Counted from the stretch's first letter, positions 1 through 9,139 are shown. The stretch: 64,000 bases of DNA from Heyndrickxia sp050281185 (GCF_050281185.1 NZ_JBNNWS010000014.1:105107-169106), one strand, 5' to 3'. Numbers and translations are program-made. Notes: a model not told the origin generated them from the letters alone.

Positions 1-431
1 AAATGGTAGAATCGATGAACGATGATTCCATTATTTTTGCAATGGCAAATCCAGACCCTGAAATCATGCCAGAAGATGCAAAAACAGCAGGTGCAAAAGT
101 AATTGGAACAGGTCGTTCTGATTTTCCTAATCAAGTAAATAATGTATTAGCTTTTCCTGGAATATTCCGAGGAGCCCTTGATGTTCGGGCAACACATATA
201 AATGAACAAATGAAAGTAGCAGCTGTAGAAGCTATTGCAGACCTTATCGATAAAAAAGAATTAAATTCTGATTACGTCATTCCGCGTCCATTCGATCCAC
301 GTGTTGCTCCAGCTGTAGCAGCGGCTGTTGCAAAAGCCGCAATGGAAACTGGAGTTGCACGTATAAAAGTGGATCCAGAAGAAATAAGAGAAAGAACAAA
401 GAGGCTTGCTATTATCGGAAAAGGTGAGTGA
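1..431 (+). CDS. ytsJ: NAD(P)-dependent malic enzyme, C-terminal part (5' end outside window)
   Basis: Malic enzyme oxidatively decarboxylates malate to pyruvate in the cytoplasm. Only about the last 142 residues are present; the frame is open to the window edge, so the gene starts upstream. The motif MANPDPEI followed by GTGRSDFPNQVNNVLAFPG is the conserved malic-enzyme NAD(P)-domain signature, and the tail PRVAPAVAAAVAKAAMETG is typical of the Bacillus YtsJ type. In B. subtilis ytsJ lies directly before accD, as here apart from the regulator gene. The stop overlaps the possible GTG start of that regulator by four bases, suggesting cotranscription. The family is certain; the YtsJ assignment among malic-enzyme paralogues rests on synteny. 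Confidence 0.92.
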   Translation, partial: MVESMNDDSIIFAMANPDPEIMPEDAKTAGAKVIGTGRSDFPNQVNNVLAFPGIFRGALDVRATHINEQMKVAAVEAIADLIDKKELNSDYVIPRPFDPRVAPAVAAAVAKAAMETGVARIKVDPEEIRERTKRLAIIGKGE

Positions 432-1060
432 TTTGTTCAGTGAACAAAAAGGCAAGTAAGAAAGCTTATCTTGAAATTGTCAACCAAATTCGTCAAATGA
501 TAAATGACGACGGTCTTGTTACGGGTGACAAGCTACCTTCTGAGCGTGAATTAGCAGAGCGTCTTAATGTAGGACGCTCTTCTGTAAGAGAAGCTTTAAG
601 ATCTTTAGAATTATTAGGTCTAATAGAAACCCGAAGAGGAGAAGGAACATTCTTACGGGATTTTAAGGATCATCAGTTAGTGGAATTATTAAGTACTTTT
701 ATTTTACAAGATGAAAAAGTAAAAAATGATGTATTAATTACTAAAGCATTAATTGAAAAGGATGCAATTAGGCTTATTATTCATAATTTTGATGGAGATT
801 CTATTTTGTTTTTAAAATCAAAGCTCGAACAAGGAACTTTCATAGTAGAAGATGACTTCTTTTTTGAAATAGTACAACTTTCAAATATACGTCTCCTTCT
901 TAAAATTTGGTTATTAATTAAAGAATATGCATCTCCATTAAATGTTTCTCGCAAAATAAAGGATCTAAATCCTTATTTAAATTTTATTAATGCAATATTA
1001 GCTGAAGACTTGCTTTTATCACTTCATCTTTATGATAATTTAAGAAATATGTCGAAGTAA
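428..1060 (+). CDS. GntR/FadR-family transcriptional regulator
   Basis: This 210-residue protein has an N-terminal GntR winged helix at about residues 30-78, seen as KLPSERELAERLNVGRSSVR and then SLELLGLIETRRGEGTFL. The rest is a helical effector-binding half that is short and divergent compared with usual FCD domains, and I cannot see the customary metal-binding histidines. It starts either at GTG 428, overlapping the malic-enzyme stop, or more plausibly at GTG 440, because the AAAGGTGAG ribosome site at 419-427 is too close to the first. It sits between malic enzyme and accD, so control of central carbon or fatty-acid genes is possible but is inference. The ligand is unknown. Confidence 0.85.
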   Translation: MICSVNKKASKKAYLEIVNQIRQMINDDGLVTGDKLPSERELAERLNVGRSSVREALRSLELLGLIETRRGEGTFLRDFKDHQLVELLSTFILQDEKVKNDVLITKALIEKDAIRLIIHNFDGDSILFLKSKLEQGTFIVEDDFFFEIVQLSNIRLLLKIWLLIKEYASPLNVSRKIKDLNPYLNFINAILAEDLLLSLHLYDNLRNMSK

Positions 1061-1170
1061 GAACGACAATTTTTAGCAAAATTATTAGGCATTTTCCTTT
1101 ATATTAGGACAAGAAGATTTTTTTTGGATAAATATTTTGTGAAATCAGCCTTTTAAAGGAGGATTAACTT

Positions 1171-2040
1171 TTGCTGAAAGATTTTTTTACCAAACCAAAG
1201 AAGAAAAAATATGCAACAATTCCATCAGAAACTGCAAAGAGCGATGTTCCTGAAGGAATTATGTCAAAGTGTCCCAACTGTCGAAAAATTTTATATACAA
1301 AAGAATTACAAAAGAACTTAAAAGTTTGTATTCATTGTGGGTATCATCATCCAATGAATGCTTATGAACGAGTAGAGAGTTTTTTAGATGAGAATACTTT
1401 TAAAGAATTTGATCGTCATTTGCAATCAGAAAATCCATTAAATTTCCCTGACTATCTTGAAAAATTACAAAAAGACCAACAAAAAACAAATATGAATGAG
1501 GCTGTTCTTACTGGAAGTGGGAATATTAATGATCATGAGGTAGTTGTAGCTATAATGGACTCATCCTTTCGAATGGGAAGTATGGGCTCTGTTGTTGGTG
1601 AGAAGATTACGAGAGCGATCGAAGAAGCAGATAAGCGACATATTCCTTTCATTATTTTCACTGCATCTGGTGGAGCGAGAATGCAAGAAGCTGTGTTGTC
1701 ATTAATGCAAATGGCCAAAACAAGTGCCGCATTGAAAAAATTTAGCGAAAATGGCGGTCTTGCGATTTCTATTATGACTCACCCAACAACTGGAGGAGTT
1801 TCAGCAAGCTTTGCATCTTTAGGTGACTTCAATTTTGCAGAGCCTGGAGCGCTAATTGGATTTGCTGGCAGAAGGATTATTGAGCAAACGGTTCGTGAGG
1901 AACTTCCTGAAGATTTCCAAACAGCTGAGTATCTGTTGAAGCATGGACAATTAGATGCGGTTATTAATCGTTTAGACTTAAAAGAGAAAATCACAACAGT
2001 TCTTGAAATTCATAGTCAAGCAGGTGAAATAACATGGTAA
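1171..2040 (+). CDS. accD: Acetyl-CoA carboxylase carboxyltransferase subunit beta
   Basis: With AccA this subunit forms the carboxyltransferase that moves the carboxyl group from biotin carrier protein to acetyl-CoA, giving malonyl-CoA for fatty-acid synthesis. A four-cysteine zinc ribbon (Cys34, Cys37, Cys53, Cys56) is followed by the crotonase-like fold, with SGGARMQEAVLSLMQMAKT and PTTGGVSASFASLGD. It is 289 residues, normal for the family. The start is TTG 1171, eight bases after AAAGGAGG (1155-1162), and gives the family-typical MLKDFFTK. It overlaps accA by seven bases, indicating translational coupling and equal subunit output. Confidence 0.97.
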   Translation: MLKDFFTKPKKKKYATIPSETAKSDVPEGIMSKCPNCRKILYTKELQKNLKVCIHCGYHHPMNAYERVESFLDENTFKEFDRHLQSENPLNFPDYLEKLQKDQQKTNMNEAVLTGSGNINDHEVVVAIMDSSFRMGSMGSVVGEKITRAIEEADKRHIPFIIFTASGGARMQEAVLSLMQMAKTSAALKKFSENGGLAISIMTHPTTGGVSASFASLGDFNFAEPGALIGFAGRRIIEQTVREELPEDFQTAEYLLKHGQLDAVINRLDLKEKITTVLEIHSQAGEITW

Positions 2041-3011
2041 ATGAGCTTGAATTTGAGAAGCCATTACTTGAGCTTCAGAAAAAAATTGCTGAACTAAAGG
2101 AGTTTACTAAAAACTCCGATGTAGATTTATCAGCAGAAATTGAAAAGCTTGAATCAAGGTTTAAAAAACTAGAATCAGATATTTATGAAAACATGAAACC
2201 ATGGGATCGAGTTCAAATAGCAAGACATCCAAGCAGACCTACTACATTAGATTATATTCCACTTCTTTTCACAGATTTCTTTGAATTACATGGGGATCGT
2301 TGCTTCGGAGACGATGGAGCGATTGTTAGTGGAATTGCAAAATATAAAGGCTTGCCAGTAACAATCATCGGGCAGCAAAGAGGAAGAGATACGAAAGAAA
2401 ATATTCGCCGTAATTTTGGTATGCCAAACCCTGAAGGCTATCGTAAAGCCCTTAGATTAATGAAACAAGCGGATAAATTTAATCGTCCAATTATTAGTTT
2501 TATTGATACTAAAGGTGCTTTTCCAGGTAAGGCAGCTGAAGAACGAGGGATTTCTGAATCAATTGCTCGTAATTTGTTTGAAATGGCTGGGTTTAGAGTA
2601 CCAGTTATTTGTATTGTTATTGGAGAAGGAGCTAGTGGCGGTGCACTAGGAATAGGCGTGGGCAATCATATACATGTTTTAGAGAATTCTTGGTTTTCGG
2701 TCATTGCACCAGAATCTGCAGCAAATATTTTGTGGAAAGATGCATCACAAGGAAAACGTGCGGCAGATATTATGAAGATTACAGCACCAGACCTAAAAAA
2801 ATTAGGTGTAATCGAAGAAGTAATTCCTGAAGTTAAAGGTGGAGCCCATAAAGATTTGAATGCTCAAGCTCAAGAGATTGACAAAGTGTTGAGTAACTCA
2901 TTAAAAGAATTGGTCGGTTTATCAGGTGAAGAACTAATACAACAACGCTATGATAAATACAGAAAAATAGGTGTATTCACTGAATCAAATGATTTTGTAG
3001 AGATTAAGTAA
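2034..3011 (+). CDS. accA: Acetyl-CoA carboxylase carboxyltransferase subunit alpha
   Basis: This is the partner of AccD in the heterotetrameric carboxyltransferase. It is 325 residues with an N-terminal helical region (LELQKKIAELKEF), then the carboxyltransferase core with HGDRCFGDD, IGQQRGRDTKENIRRNFGMP, FIDTKGAFPGKAAEERG and the oxyanion-type loop GEGASGGALGIGVGN near the middle. The ATG at 2034 lies inside the end of accD. A hairpin terminator follows at 3027, so accD-accA end a transcription unit before pfkA. Nothing is unusual. Confidence 0.97.
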   Translation: MVNELEFEKPLLELQKKIAELKEFTKNSDVDLSAEIEKLESRFKKLESDIYENMKPWDRVQIARHPSRPTTLDYIPLLFTDFFELHGDRCFGDDGAIVSGIAKYKGLPVTIIGQQRGRDTKENIRRNFGMPNPEGYRKALRLMKQADKFNRPIISFIDTKGAFPGKAAEERGISESIARNLFEMAGFRVPVICIVIGEGASGGALGIGVGNHIHVLENSWFSVIAPESAANILWKDASQGKRAADIMKITAPDLKKLGVIEEVIPEVKGGAHKDLNAQAQEIDKVLSNSLKELVGLSGEELIQQRYDKYRKIGVFTESNDFVEIK

Positions 3012-3026
3012 CAATATGTAAAAAAA

Positions 3027-3060
3027 AAGCAATCGGATTATCCGATTGCTTAAATTGTTT
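3027..3060 (+). terminator. Rho-independent terminator after accA
   Basis: A perfect 11-bp stem (AAGCAATCGGA / TCCGATTGCTT) has a three-base TTA loop. It is preceded by an A-run and followed by a T-rich stretch that is interrupted (TAAATTGTTTTT), so it may work in both directions. It separates accDA from pfkA. Confidence 0.75.
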
Positions 3061-3231
3061 TTATTAATATTTCCATTTCTATTTTTTCGGCATTAATAGT
3101 TTGTGAGTAAGGGGAATAAGTGGTATTTTAGAAATATTAAATAGTTTCTTGAAGAATTTTATGTTATATGATTAATTATTATTAAATCTTTAGAACTATA
3201 TTACAATGAAGAGAATTTTGAGGTGACCATA

Positions 3232-4191
3232 ATGAAACGTATTGGTATTTTAACTAGTGGTGGAGATGCACCAGGAATGAATGCAGCAATACGTGCTGTT
3301 GTACGTAAAGGAATATATCACGATTTAGAAGTATACGGAATCGAAAATGGCTATAGCGGACTCATTAACGGAAAAATAGAAAAGCTGGAAGTAGGATCTG
3401 TTGGTGATATTATTCACAGAGGCGGAACCATTCTTCATTCTGCACGTTGTGTAGAATTTAAGACAAAAGAAGGACAGCAAAAAGGCATTGAGCAATTGAA
3501 AAAGCATGGTATTGAAGGGTTGGTAGTTATAGGAGGAGATGGATCCTACCAAGGAGCAAAGGCTTTAACAGAACTCGGTTTTCCATGTATTGGCGTACCA
3601 GGTACCATTGACAACGATATCCCTGGAACAGACTTTACAATTGGATTTGACACAGCATTAAATACAGTATTAGACGCTATAGATAAAATTCGTGATACTG
3701 CCTCTTCACATGAAAGAACGTTTATTATTGAGGTTATGGGTAGGGATGCAGGCGATATCGCTCTTTGGTCAGGGTTAGCTGGTGGTGCCGAAACCATTTT
3801 AATACCAGAAGAAAACTATGATATGGCTGAGATTGCTGACCGCTTAAGAAAAGGAAATGAACGCGGGAAAAAGCATAGTATTATCATTGTTGCTGAAGGA
3901 GTAAAAAGCGCTACAGACTTTGCTGAGGAATTAGAAAAAGCTACAAATTTTGATACAAGGGTATCAGTTCTTGGTCATATTCAACGAGGTGGTTCTCCTA
4001 CTGCGAGTGATCGAGTATTGGCCAGCCGTCTTGGTGCAAAAGCAGTTGAGTTATTGATTGATGGAAAAGGTGGAAGAGCAGTAGGTATCCAAAATAATGA
4101 ACTAGTTGATTACGATATTCTTGAAATTTTAGGAACACCACATAAAGTTAATTTGGATATGTTCCGATTATCGAAGGAATTATCAATATAG
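3232..4191 (+). CDS. pfkA: ATP-dependent 6-phosphofructokinase
   Basis: This cytoplasmic enzyme phosphorylates fructose 6-phosphate to fructose 1,6-bisphosphate, the committed glycolytic step. From ATG 3232 it is 319 residues, the usual bacterial length. The ATP site GGDAPGMN is at residues 10-17, and the catalytic motif PGTIDNDI with following DTALNT is present, as are MGRDAGDIALW and GHIQRGGSPTASDR. The start follows GAGGTGA at 3220-3226 by a normal spacing; an in-frame GTG at 3223 lies inside that site and is rejected. Pyk begins 18 bases after the stop, so pfkA-pyk form the usual glycolytic operon. I see no convincing promoter in 3061-3219. Confidence 0.97.
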   Translation: MKRIGILTSGGDAPGMNAAIRAVVRKGIYHDLEVYGIENGYSGLINGKIEKLEVGSVGDIIHRGGTILHSARCVEFKTKEGQQKGIEQLKKHGIEGLVVIGGDGSYQGAKALTELGFPCIGVPGTIDNDIPGTDFTIGFDTALNTVLDAIDKIRDTASSHERTFIIEVMGRDAGDIALWSGLAGGAETILIPEENYDMAEIADRLRKGNERGKKHSIIIVAEGVKSATDFAEELEKATNFDTRVSVLGHIQRGGSPTASDRVLASRLGAKAVELLIDGKGGRAVGIQNNELVDYDILEILGTPHKVNLDMFRLSKELSI

Positions 4192-4209
4192 GACAAAGGA
4201 GTTAAAATA

Positions 4210-5970
4210 ATGAAAAAAACTAAAATTGTCTGTACCATTGGACCTGCAAGTGAAAGTATAGAAATGCTAGAAAACCTAATGAAATCAGGTATGGATGTTG
4301 CTCGCTTAAATTTCTCACATGGCAATCATGAGGAGCATGAAGCAAGAATTAAAAACATCCGAGATGCAGCAAAAAATACAAATAAGACAGTAGCGATATT
4401 GCTTGATACTAAAGGACCTGAAATTCGTACAAATGATATGGTTAACGGTTCGATTGAATTACATGAAGGCAATAACATAATCATTTCCATGAATGAAGTA
4501 CTAGGAACAACAGATAAATTTTCAATTACATATGAAGGATTACTTAATGATGTTCACATTGGGTCCAAAATTCTGTTGGATGATGGGCTGATTGAATTAG
4601 AAGTAAGTGATATTGACAAAGAAAACAAAGAAATTCATACAAAAATAATGAACAGTGGTGTATTAAAGAATAAAAAAGGTGTAAATGTACCGGGAGTTTC
4701 GGTTAATTTACCTGGAATTACTGATAAGGATGCAAGTGATATCTTATTTGGGATTAAACAAGGAGTTAATTTTATTGCCGCTTCTTTTGTCAGACGTCCA
4801 TCAGATGTTTTAGAAATTAGACAGCTTCTAGAAGAGAACAACGCATTACATATCAAAATCATTCCTAAAATTGAAAATCAGGAAGGAGTGGACAATATTG
4901 ATGAGATACTAGCGGTTTCTGATGGACTAATGGTAGCTCGTGGAGATTTGGGCGTAGAGATTCCAACAGAGGCTGTTCCCCTTGTACAAAAGGCTCTTAT
5001 TAAGAAATGTAATGAACTAGGAAAGCCGGTTATTACTGCTACACAAATGCTTGATTCAATGCAAAGAAACCCAAGACCAACAAGAGCAGAAGCTAGTGAT
5101 GTTGCAAATGCAATTTTTGATGGAACAGATGCTATTATGCTCTCAGGAGAAACAGCTGCCGGTGCATATCCAGTTGAAGCGGTTAAAACAATGTATAATA
5201 TTGCTATTCATGCAGAGAAAGCATTAAATCATGATGCTATTTTATCAGAACGGAGTAAAAAAAGTGATCACAAAATGACAGATGCGATTTGTCAATCTGT
5301 GGCACATACTGCTATCAATTTAGATGTAAATGCAATTATTACTCCAACAGAAAGTGGTCATACAGCTAGAATGATTTCAAAATATCGTCCGAAAGCACCA
5401 ATAATAGCTGTGACATCAAATGAAAAGGTATATTTAAGTCTTGCATTGGTATGGGGGGTATACCCTAGAATTGGTCGGAAAGTAAAGACGACTGACGAAA
5501 TGCTAGAATTAGCTGTACAAGAAAGTTTGAATACTGATATCGTTAAGCATGGGGATTTAGTGGTTATTACCGCAGGCGTACCTGTCGGTGAAACTGGAAC
5601 AACAAATCTAATGAAAGTTCATGTCGTCGGTGATATCGTTGCTAAAGGACAAGGGGTCGGCAGAAAATCCGGATATGGTAAAGTAGTAGTTGCGAAAAAA
5701 GTGAAAGAAGCTGAAGAGAAAGTAGTTCCTGGTTCAGTTTTAGTTACTGTTGGTATAGATAAAGAAATGGTTCCATTGTTGAAAAATTGCAGTGCTCTTA
5801 TTACTGAAGAAGGCGGACTTACAAGTGATGCTGCAGTAGTTGGAATCAATTTAGGTATCCCGGTCATTGTTGGGGTCGAACAGGCAACTAATTTATTTAC
5901 AGATGGTCAAGAAATCACTGTGGATCCTGCACGTGGTGTCATTTATAACGGGCATGCCAGTGTTCTATAG
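4210..5970 (+). CDS. pyk: Pyruvate kinase with C-terminal PEP-mobile-like domain
   Basis: Pyruvate kinase makes pyruvate and ATP from phosphoenolpyruvate and ADP. The 586 residues comprise the barrel (KIVCTIGPAS at the N-terminus, LDTKGPEIRT, KIENQEGVDNI, MVARGDLGVEIP, ATQMLDSMQRNPRPTRAEASD), the allosteric C domain, and the extra C-terminal domain of Bacillus and Geobacillus enzymes that resembles the PEP-utiliser mobile domain. In that extra domain the motif reads GGLTSDAAVVG; relatives as I remember them have His where Asp is here. The start is ATG 4210 after AAAGGAG. A strong bidirectional hairpin follows. Confidence 0.97.
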   Translation: MKKTKIVCTIGPASESIEMLENLMKSGMDVARLNFSHGNHEEHEARIKNIRDAAKNTNKTVAILLDTKGPEIRTNDMVNGSIELHEGNNIIISMNEVLGTTDKFSITYEGLLNDVHIGSKILLDDGLIELEVSDIDKENKEIHTKIMNSGVLKNKKGVNVPGVSVNLPGITDKDASDILFGIKQGVNFIAASFVRRPSDVLEIRQLLEENNALHIKIIPKIENQEGVDNIDEILAVSDGLMVARGDLGVEIPTEAVPLVQKALIKKCNELGKPVITATQMLDSMQRNPRPTRAEASDVANAIFDGTDAIMLSGETAAGAYPVEAVKTMYNIAIHAEKALNHDAILSERSKKSDHKMTDAICQSVAHTAINLDVNAIITPTESGHTARMISKYRPKAPIIAVTSNEKVYLSLALVWGVYPRIGRKVKTTDEMLELAVQESLNTDIVKHGDLVVITAGVPVGETGTTNLMKVHVVGDIVAKGQGVGRKSGYGKVVVAKKVKEAEEKVVPGSVLVTVGIDKEMVPLLKNCSALITEEGGLTSDAAVVGINLGIPVIVGVEQATNLFTDGQEITVDPARGVIYNGHASVL

Positions 5971-5998
5971 TCTTAAATTTAATATTTGAATCCAATAA

Positions 5999-6048
5999 AA
6001 AAGAGGGTACTCCAAAGTATATTTGACACTTTGGAACACCCTCTTTCC
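5999..6048. terminator. Bidirectional terminator between pyk and the AI-2E permease gene
   Basis: A long hairpin pairs AAAGAGGGTACTCCAAAGT with ACTTTGGAACACCCTCTTT, allowing one or two mismatches. It has an A-run on the left and T-rich bases on the right, and lies between two convergent genes. Confidence 0.85.
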
Positions 6049-6095
6049 TTATTGTGTTTCCATTCTATTTATCAACAATAATCATTAACAAAGTC

Positions 6096-7232
6096 TTATT
6101 TTGAATTTATATTATTAATCGGTTTCCCCATGATAAAGTTCCAAATATCCCGAAATACATTTGCTTTATTTAACGTGGAGATAATAACAAGTACTACAGG
6201 TCCCAGTATTAATCCTAAAAATCCAACAAGTTTAAAACCAACGAATAAAGCAATTAAAGTTGCAAGTGGATTTAGACCAATACTGGAGGATAATATTTTC
6301 GGCTCCATAATTTGTCTTTGAACAACCACTATTGTATAAAGGATACCTAACCCTACAGCAAGTGAAACATCTCCTGATATGGCAGAATAAATAATCCATG
6401 GTATGAAAACAACGCCGGTCCCTAAATATGGCAGTAAGTCAACAATTCCAGTCACCAAGGCAATTGTAATTGCATAATCAACCCTTAAAATAAGAAGCCC
6501 AATTAATACAATAACTAATGTAATAGAGATTAATGTAAGCTGTGCACGAATAAAACCAAATAATGCTTTCTTTAAATCTGCAAAAACAGTTCTTACACTT
6601 TTCATCGCACGATTAGGCAGTAGCTTTCCACCGAAATTTGAAAACTTATACCAATCTTTACTGATAAAGAATGTAGCAAGCATTGAGAAAACAAGAACTG
6701 TCGCTGCATTAGGTATCCATGAAACTAATGCAGGGAGCTTTAAAAAGAAGTTTTGAAGAAAGTTCCCTGCACTGGTAGCAATTTTTTGACCGGCAGTCTG
6801 AATGTTGGCTAAAATCGTATCCTGCTGACCAACATCAAGTGTTTTAAATAATTTAGCAACCTGATCATATAACGGAATAATTTGTCCCGCGATAAAATTT
6901 TCGATAAATTTAACTACAGTATCTACATGCTTGGGCACAACTTTTGCTAAATAATTCGTGCCAGATACAATTTCAGTAATTAATAATGTTACAATTCCGC
7001 TAAAAACACCAATAAGTAAAATGATTGATACAATAACGGCAAGTGCTCTAGGGAATCTCGCTTTTTTCTCTAAAAAATTTACGAGCGGATTAATGAGAAA
7101 AGCAACACCAATAGCAATCAAAAAAGGATAGGTTACCGTAGAAACAAAATACAAGATAATTGCTGCTGCAATAACACTGCCTAGAACAATTAAAAATCGA
7201 ATGGTTCGATAAATATATTCGGGATTCAACAT
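6096..7232 (-). CDS. ytvI: AI-2E/PerM-family membrane permease (YtvI-like)
   Basis: This is a 378-residue polytopic membrane protein. Hydrophobic segments occupy about residues 10-55 and 65-85, and a cluster of helices runs from about 145 to 365, with a soluble stretch from about 90 to 145, the layout of the AI-2E/UPF0118 family. The segment SSSIGLNPLATLIALFVGFK near the end is the family signature. Some relatives act as sodium/proton antiporters or export signals; the substrate here is unknown. The start at 7232 follows GGAGGGTG on the minus strand. Synteny with B. subtilis (pyk, ytvI, citZ) supports the name. Confidence 0.85.
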   Translation of the reverse strand: MLNPEYIYRTIRFLIVLGSVIAAAIILYFVSTVTYPFLIAIGVAFLINPLVNFLEKKARFPRALAVIVSIILLIGVFSGIVTLLITEIVSGTNYLAKVVPKHVDTVVKFIENFIAGQIIPLYDQVAKLFKTLDVGQQDTILANIQTAGQKIATSAGNFLQNFFLKLPALVSWIPNAATVLVFSMLATFFISKDWYKFSNFGGKLLPNRAMKSVRTVFADLKKALFGFIRAQLTLISITLVIVLIGLLILRVDYAITIALVTGIVDLLPYLGTGVVFIPWIIYSAISGDVSLAVGLGILYTIVVVQRQIMEPKILSSSIGLNPLATLIALFVGFKLVGFLGLILGPVVLVIISTLNKANVFRDIWNFIMGKPINNINSK

Positions 7233-7620
7233 TCACCCTCCTGTCATAATAGTACTTTTATTTTACATGCTGCCGCTATTAAAAAAAAGCATATTGTTAA
7301 ACTTTAGCATTAGAATAACAAATATGGAAATAATCTATTAGACTTTTTTTCATACTAATCTTTGTTTTTTATCCATTTTCCATATAAAAATAATATGGTC
7401 AAATTAGGTAGAAATACCATATCTTCATTACATGATATTTCTATATTCGGAAATAAATATTAAAGAATGTTAGTAAAAATGGAAAAGAATTAAAAAAATT
7501 ATTTAAAGATAAAAAAGTAAAACGATTAATTAAATGCTAAAAATGTAGAAATTTATTACACATAGATATTGTATTTGTTTATAATAAGAAATGTAAGCGG
7601 ATAATTTCAAAGCACCAAAA
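7233..7620. other. AT-rich divergent intergenic region upstream of ytvI and citZ
   Basis: No gene is visible in this stretch. It is very AT-rich. The only structures I can support are an 8-bp inverted repeat (TAGAAATA 7409-7416 with TATTTCTA 7436-7443) and the near-cre sequence listed separately. The citZ promoter lies just to the right. The ytwI gene that B. subtilis has here is absent. Confidence 0.6.
7591..7605 (+). promoter_or_regulatory. Near-consensus catabolite-responsive element (cre) upstream of citZ
   Basis: ATGTAAGCGGATAAT matches the CcpA consensus WTGNAANCGNWNNCW at all positions except the late C. It lies about 16 bases before the citZ -35 box. In B. subtilis citZ is known to be CcpA-repressed, which is the main reason to list this imperfect match. 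Confidence 0.4.
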
Positions 7621-7648
7621 TGGACAAGATTATAAATTATATTATAAT
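7621..7648 (+). promoter_or_regulatory. Predicted sigma-A promoter of citZ
   Basis: TGGACA (7621-7626) and TATAAT (7643-7648) are separated by 16 bases. The predicted start near 7655 would give a leader of about 145 bases that carries the inverted repeat GCATTTG / CAAATGC and a small CCG/CGG hairpin before the ribosome site. Confidence 0.65.
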
Positions 7649-7800
7649 AGGGTATGTGACTGCTTGCATTTGTTATTACATATTTACGGGCAAATGCTTG
7701 CCTGCCGGATTTTATTCGGTAAAAAGTTAATTCTTTTTTATATCATAGCAGCTGCTTGCTGAGGATAAAAGTTTCATTAATTTAAAAAGGAGAGATGATC

Positions 7801-8916
7801 ATGACAGCAACAAAAGGTCTTGAAGGTATTGTAGCAACTACCTCTTCTATCAGTTCAATCATCGATGATACCCTTACATATGTAGGTTACAACATTGATG
7901 ATTTAGCTGAAAATGCTAGCTTTGAGGAAGTTATATACTTACTATGGCATCAAAAATTGCCTAACAAAGCAGAATTAGATGAATTGAAGCAACAATTAGT
8001 AGATAATATGGAGCTGCCAAAAGAAATATTGGAAAGCTTTAAAACTTATCCAATTAATAAAGTACATCCTATGGGAGCTCTACGTACAGCTGTTTCAGCT
8101 CTTGGTCTTTATGATGACGAAGCAGATATTATGGAAGATGCAGCAAACTATCGTAAAGCGGTTCGTCTACAAGCGAAAATGCCTGCTATTGTCGCTGCCT
8201 TTGCTCGTGTACGTAAAGGTCTTGAGCCAATTGCACCGCGCAAAGATTTAGGATTTGCAGCTAACTTCCTTTATATGTTAACTGGTAAAGAGCCAGAGGC
8301 TATTGCTGTTGAAGCATTTAATAAGGCGCTCGTACTACATGCTGATCATGAATTGAATGCTTCAACATTTACTGCTCGTGTTTGTGTTGCAACTCTATCA
8401 GATGTGTATTCTGGTGTGACAGCTGCAATCGGTGCATTAAAAGGACCTTTACATGGTGGAGCTAACGAGCAAGTAATGAAAATGCTTAGCGAAATTGGTT
8501 CAGTTGAAAATGTTGATTCTTATATTCGTGAAAAACTTGCCAATAAAGAAAAAATCATGGGATTTGGACACCGTGTTTATCGTAAAGGTGATCCACGTGC
8601 GAAACACTTAAAAGCTATGTCTGAAAAATTGACTAAGCTTACTGGTGAACCAGAATATTATGAAATGTCTACAAAAATTGAAGAAATTGTTACATCTGAA
8701 AAGCCTCTACCGCCAAATGTTGATTTCTATTCTGCTTCTGTATACCATAGTTTAGGAATCGATCATGACTTGTTTACACCTATATTTGCTGTTAGTCGTG
8801 TATCTGGATGGTTAGCTCATATTCTTGAACAATATTCGAACAATCGCTTAATCCGTCCTCGTGCAGAGTACACTGGACCAGGAATGCAAGCATACGTACC
8901 AATCGAAAAACGATAA
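7801..8916 (+). CDS. citZ: Citrate synthase
   Basis: Citrate synthase condenses oxaloacetate and acetyl-CoA, the entry step of the TCA cycle. From ATG 7801 it is 371 residues. The catalytic and substrate motifs are GPLHGGANEQ, MGFGHRVYRKGDPRA and NVDFYSASVYHSLGI, and the N-terminus MTATKGLEGIVATTSSISS is typical of Bacillus CitZ. Two ATGs (7795 and 7801) are in frame; the second is better spaced from AAGGAG and matches relatives. It heads the citZ-icd-mdh cluster. A 5' leader lies in front; in B. subtilis aconitase has been reported to bind the citZ leader RNA. Confidence 0.97.
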   Translation: MTATKGLEGIVATTSSISSIIDDTLTYVGYNIDDLAENASFEEVIYLLWHQKLPNKAELDELKQQLVDNMELPKEILESFKTYPINKVHPMGALRTAVSALGLYDDEADIMEDAANYRKAVRLQAKMPAIVAAFARVRKGLEPIAPRKDLGFAANFLYMLTGKEPEAIAVEAFNKALVLHADHELNASTFTARVCVATLSDVYSGVTAAIGALKGPLHGGANEQVMKMLSEIGSVENVDSYIREKLANKEKIMGFGHRVYRKGDPRAKHLKAMSEKLTKLTGEPEYYEMSTKIEEIVTSEKPLPPNVDFYSASVYHSLGIDHDLFTPIFAVSRVSGWLAHILEQYSNNRLIRPRAEYTGPGMQAYVPIEKR

Positions 8917-8968
8917 TAAGATATTTACAATATCGCAAAAAATTGGTCTAATTAAAATGTAGTTTATG

Positions 8969-8990
8969 GGTTAGAATATTTTTTCTAACC
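8969..8990 (+). repeat. Intercistronic hairpin between citZ and icd
   Basis: A perfect 8-bp stem, GGTTAGAA / TTCTAACC, has a six-base loop. It has no following T-run, so it is more likely an mRNA-stability or processing hairpin than a terminator. A dispersed repeat follows immediately. Confidence 0.5.
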
Positions 8991-8999
8991 TTAGAAACA

Positions 9000-9118
9000 T
9001 GTCCAGCTCCAGTGCCTAGCCCTCGAGGTCAAATACCAGCCGCCTATAAAACAAGAACAGATTTTATTGGCGAGAGAACATTTTTGCCCGCGGCTAATTA
9101 TGGCGCTTTGAGCTTTTC
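9000..9118 (+). repeat. Dispersed repeat, AGCTCCAG family, copy 1
   Basis: The left edge TGTCCAGCTCCAGTGCCTAG followed by CCCTCGAGGTC matches the left edge of the 36.3 kb copy (TGTCTAGCTCCAGCGCCTA) and, inverted, the fragment at 20.2 kb. The right part (GGCGCTTTGAGCTTTTCT) resembles the right edge of the 36.3 kb copy. It lies wholly within the citZ-icd spacer and has no coding capacity. Confidence 0.6.
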
Positions 9119-9139
9119 TAATGAACTGGAGGGAAAGAA

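Noticed and set aside
1061..1170. Possible promoter or regulatory site before accD
   Set aside because: I could not find a -35/-10 pair or palindrome that stood out from the AT-rich background.
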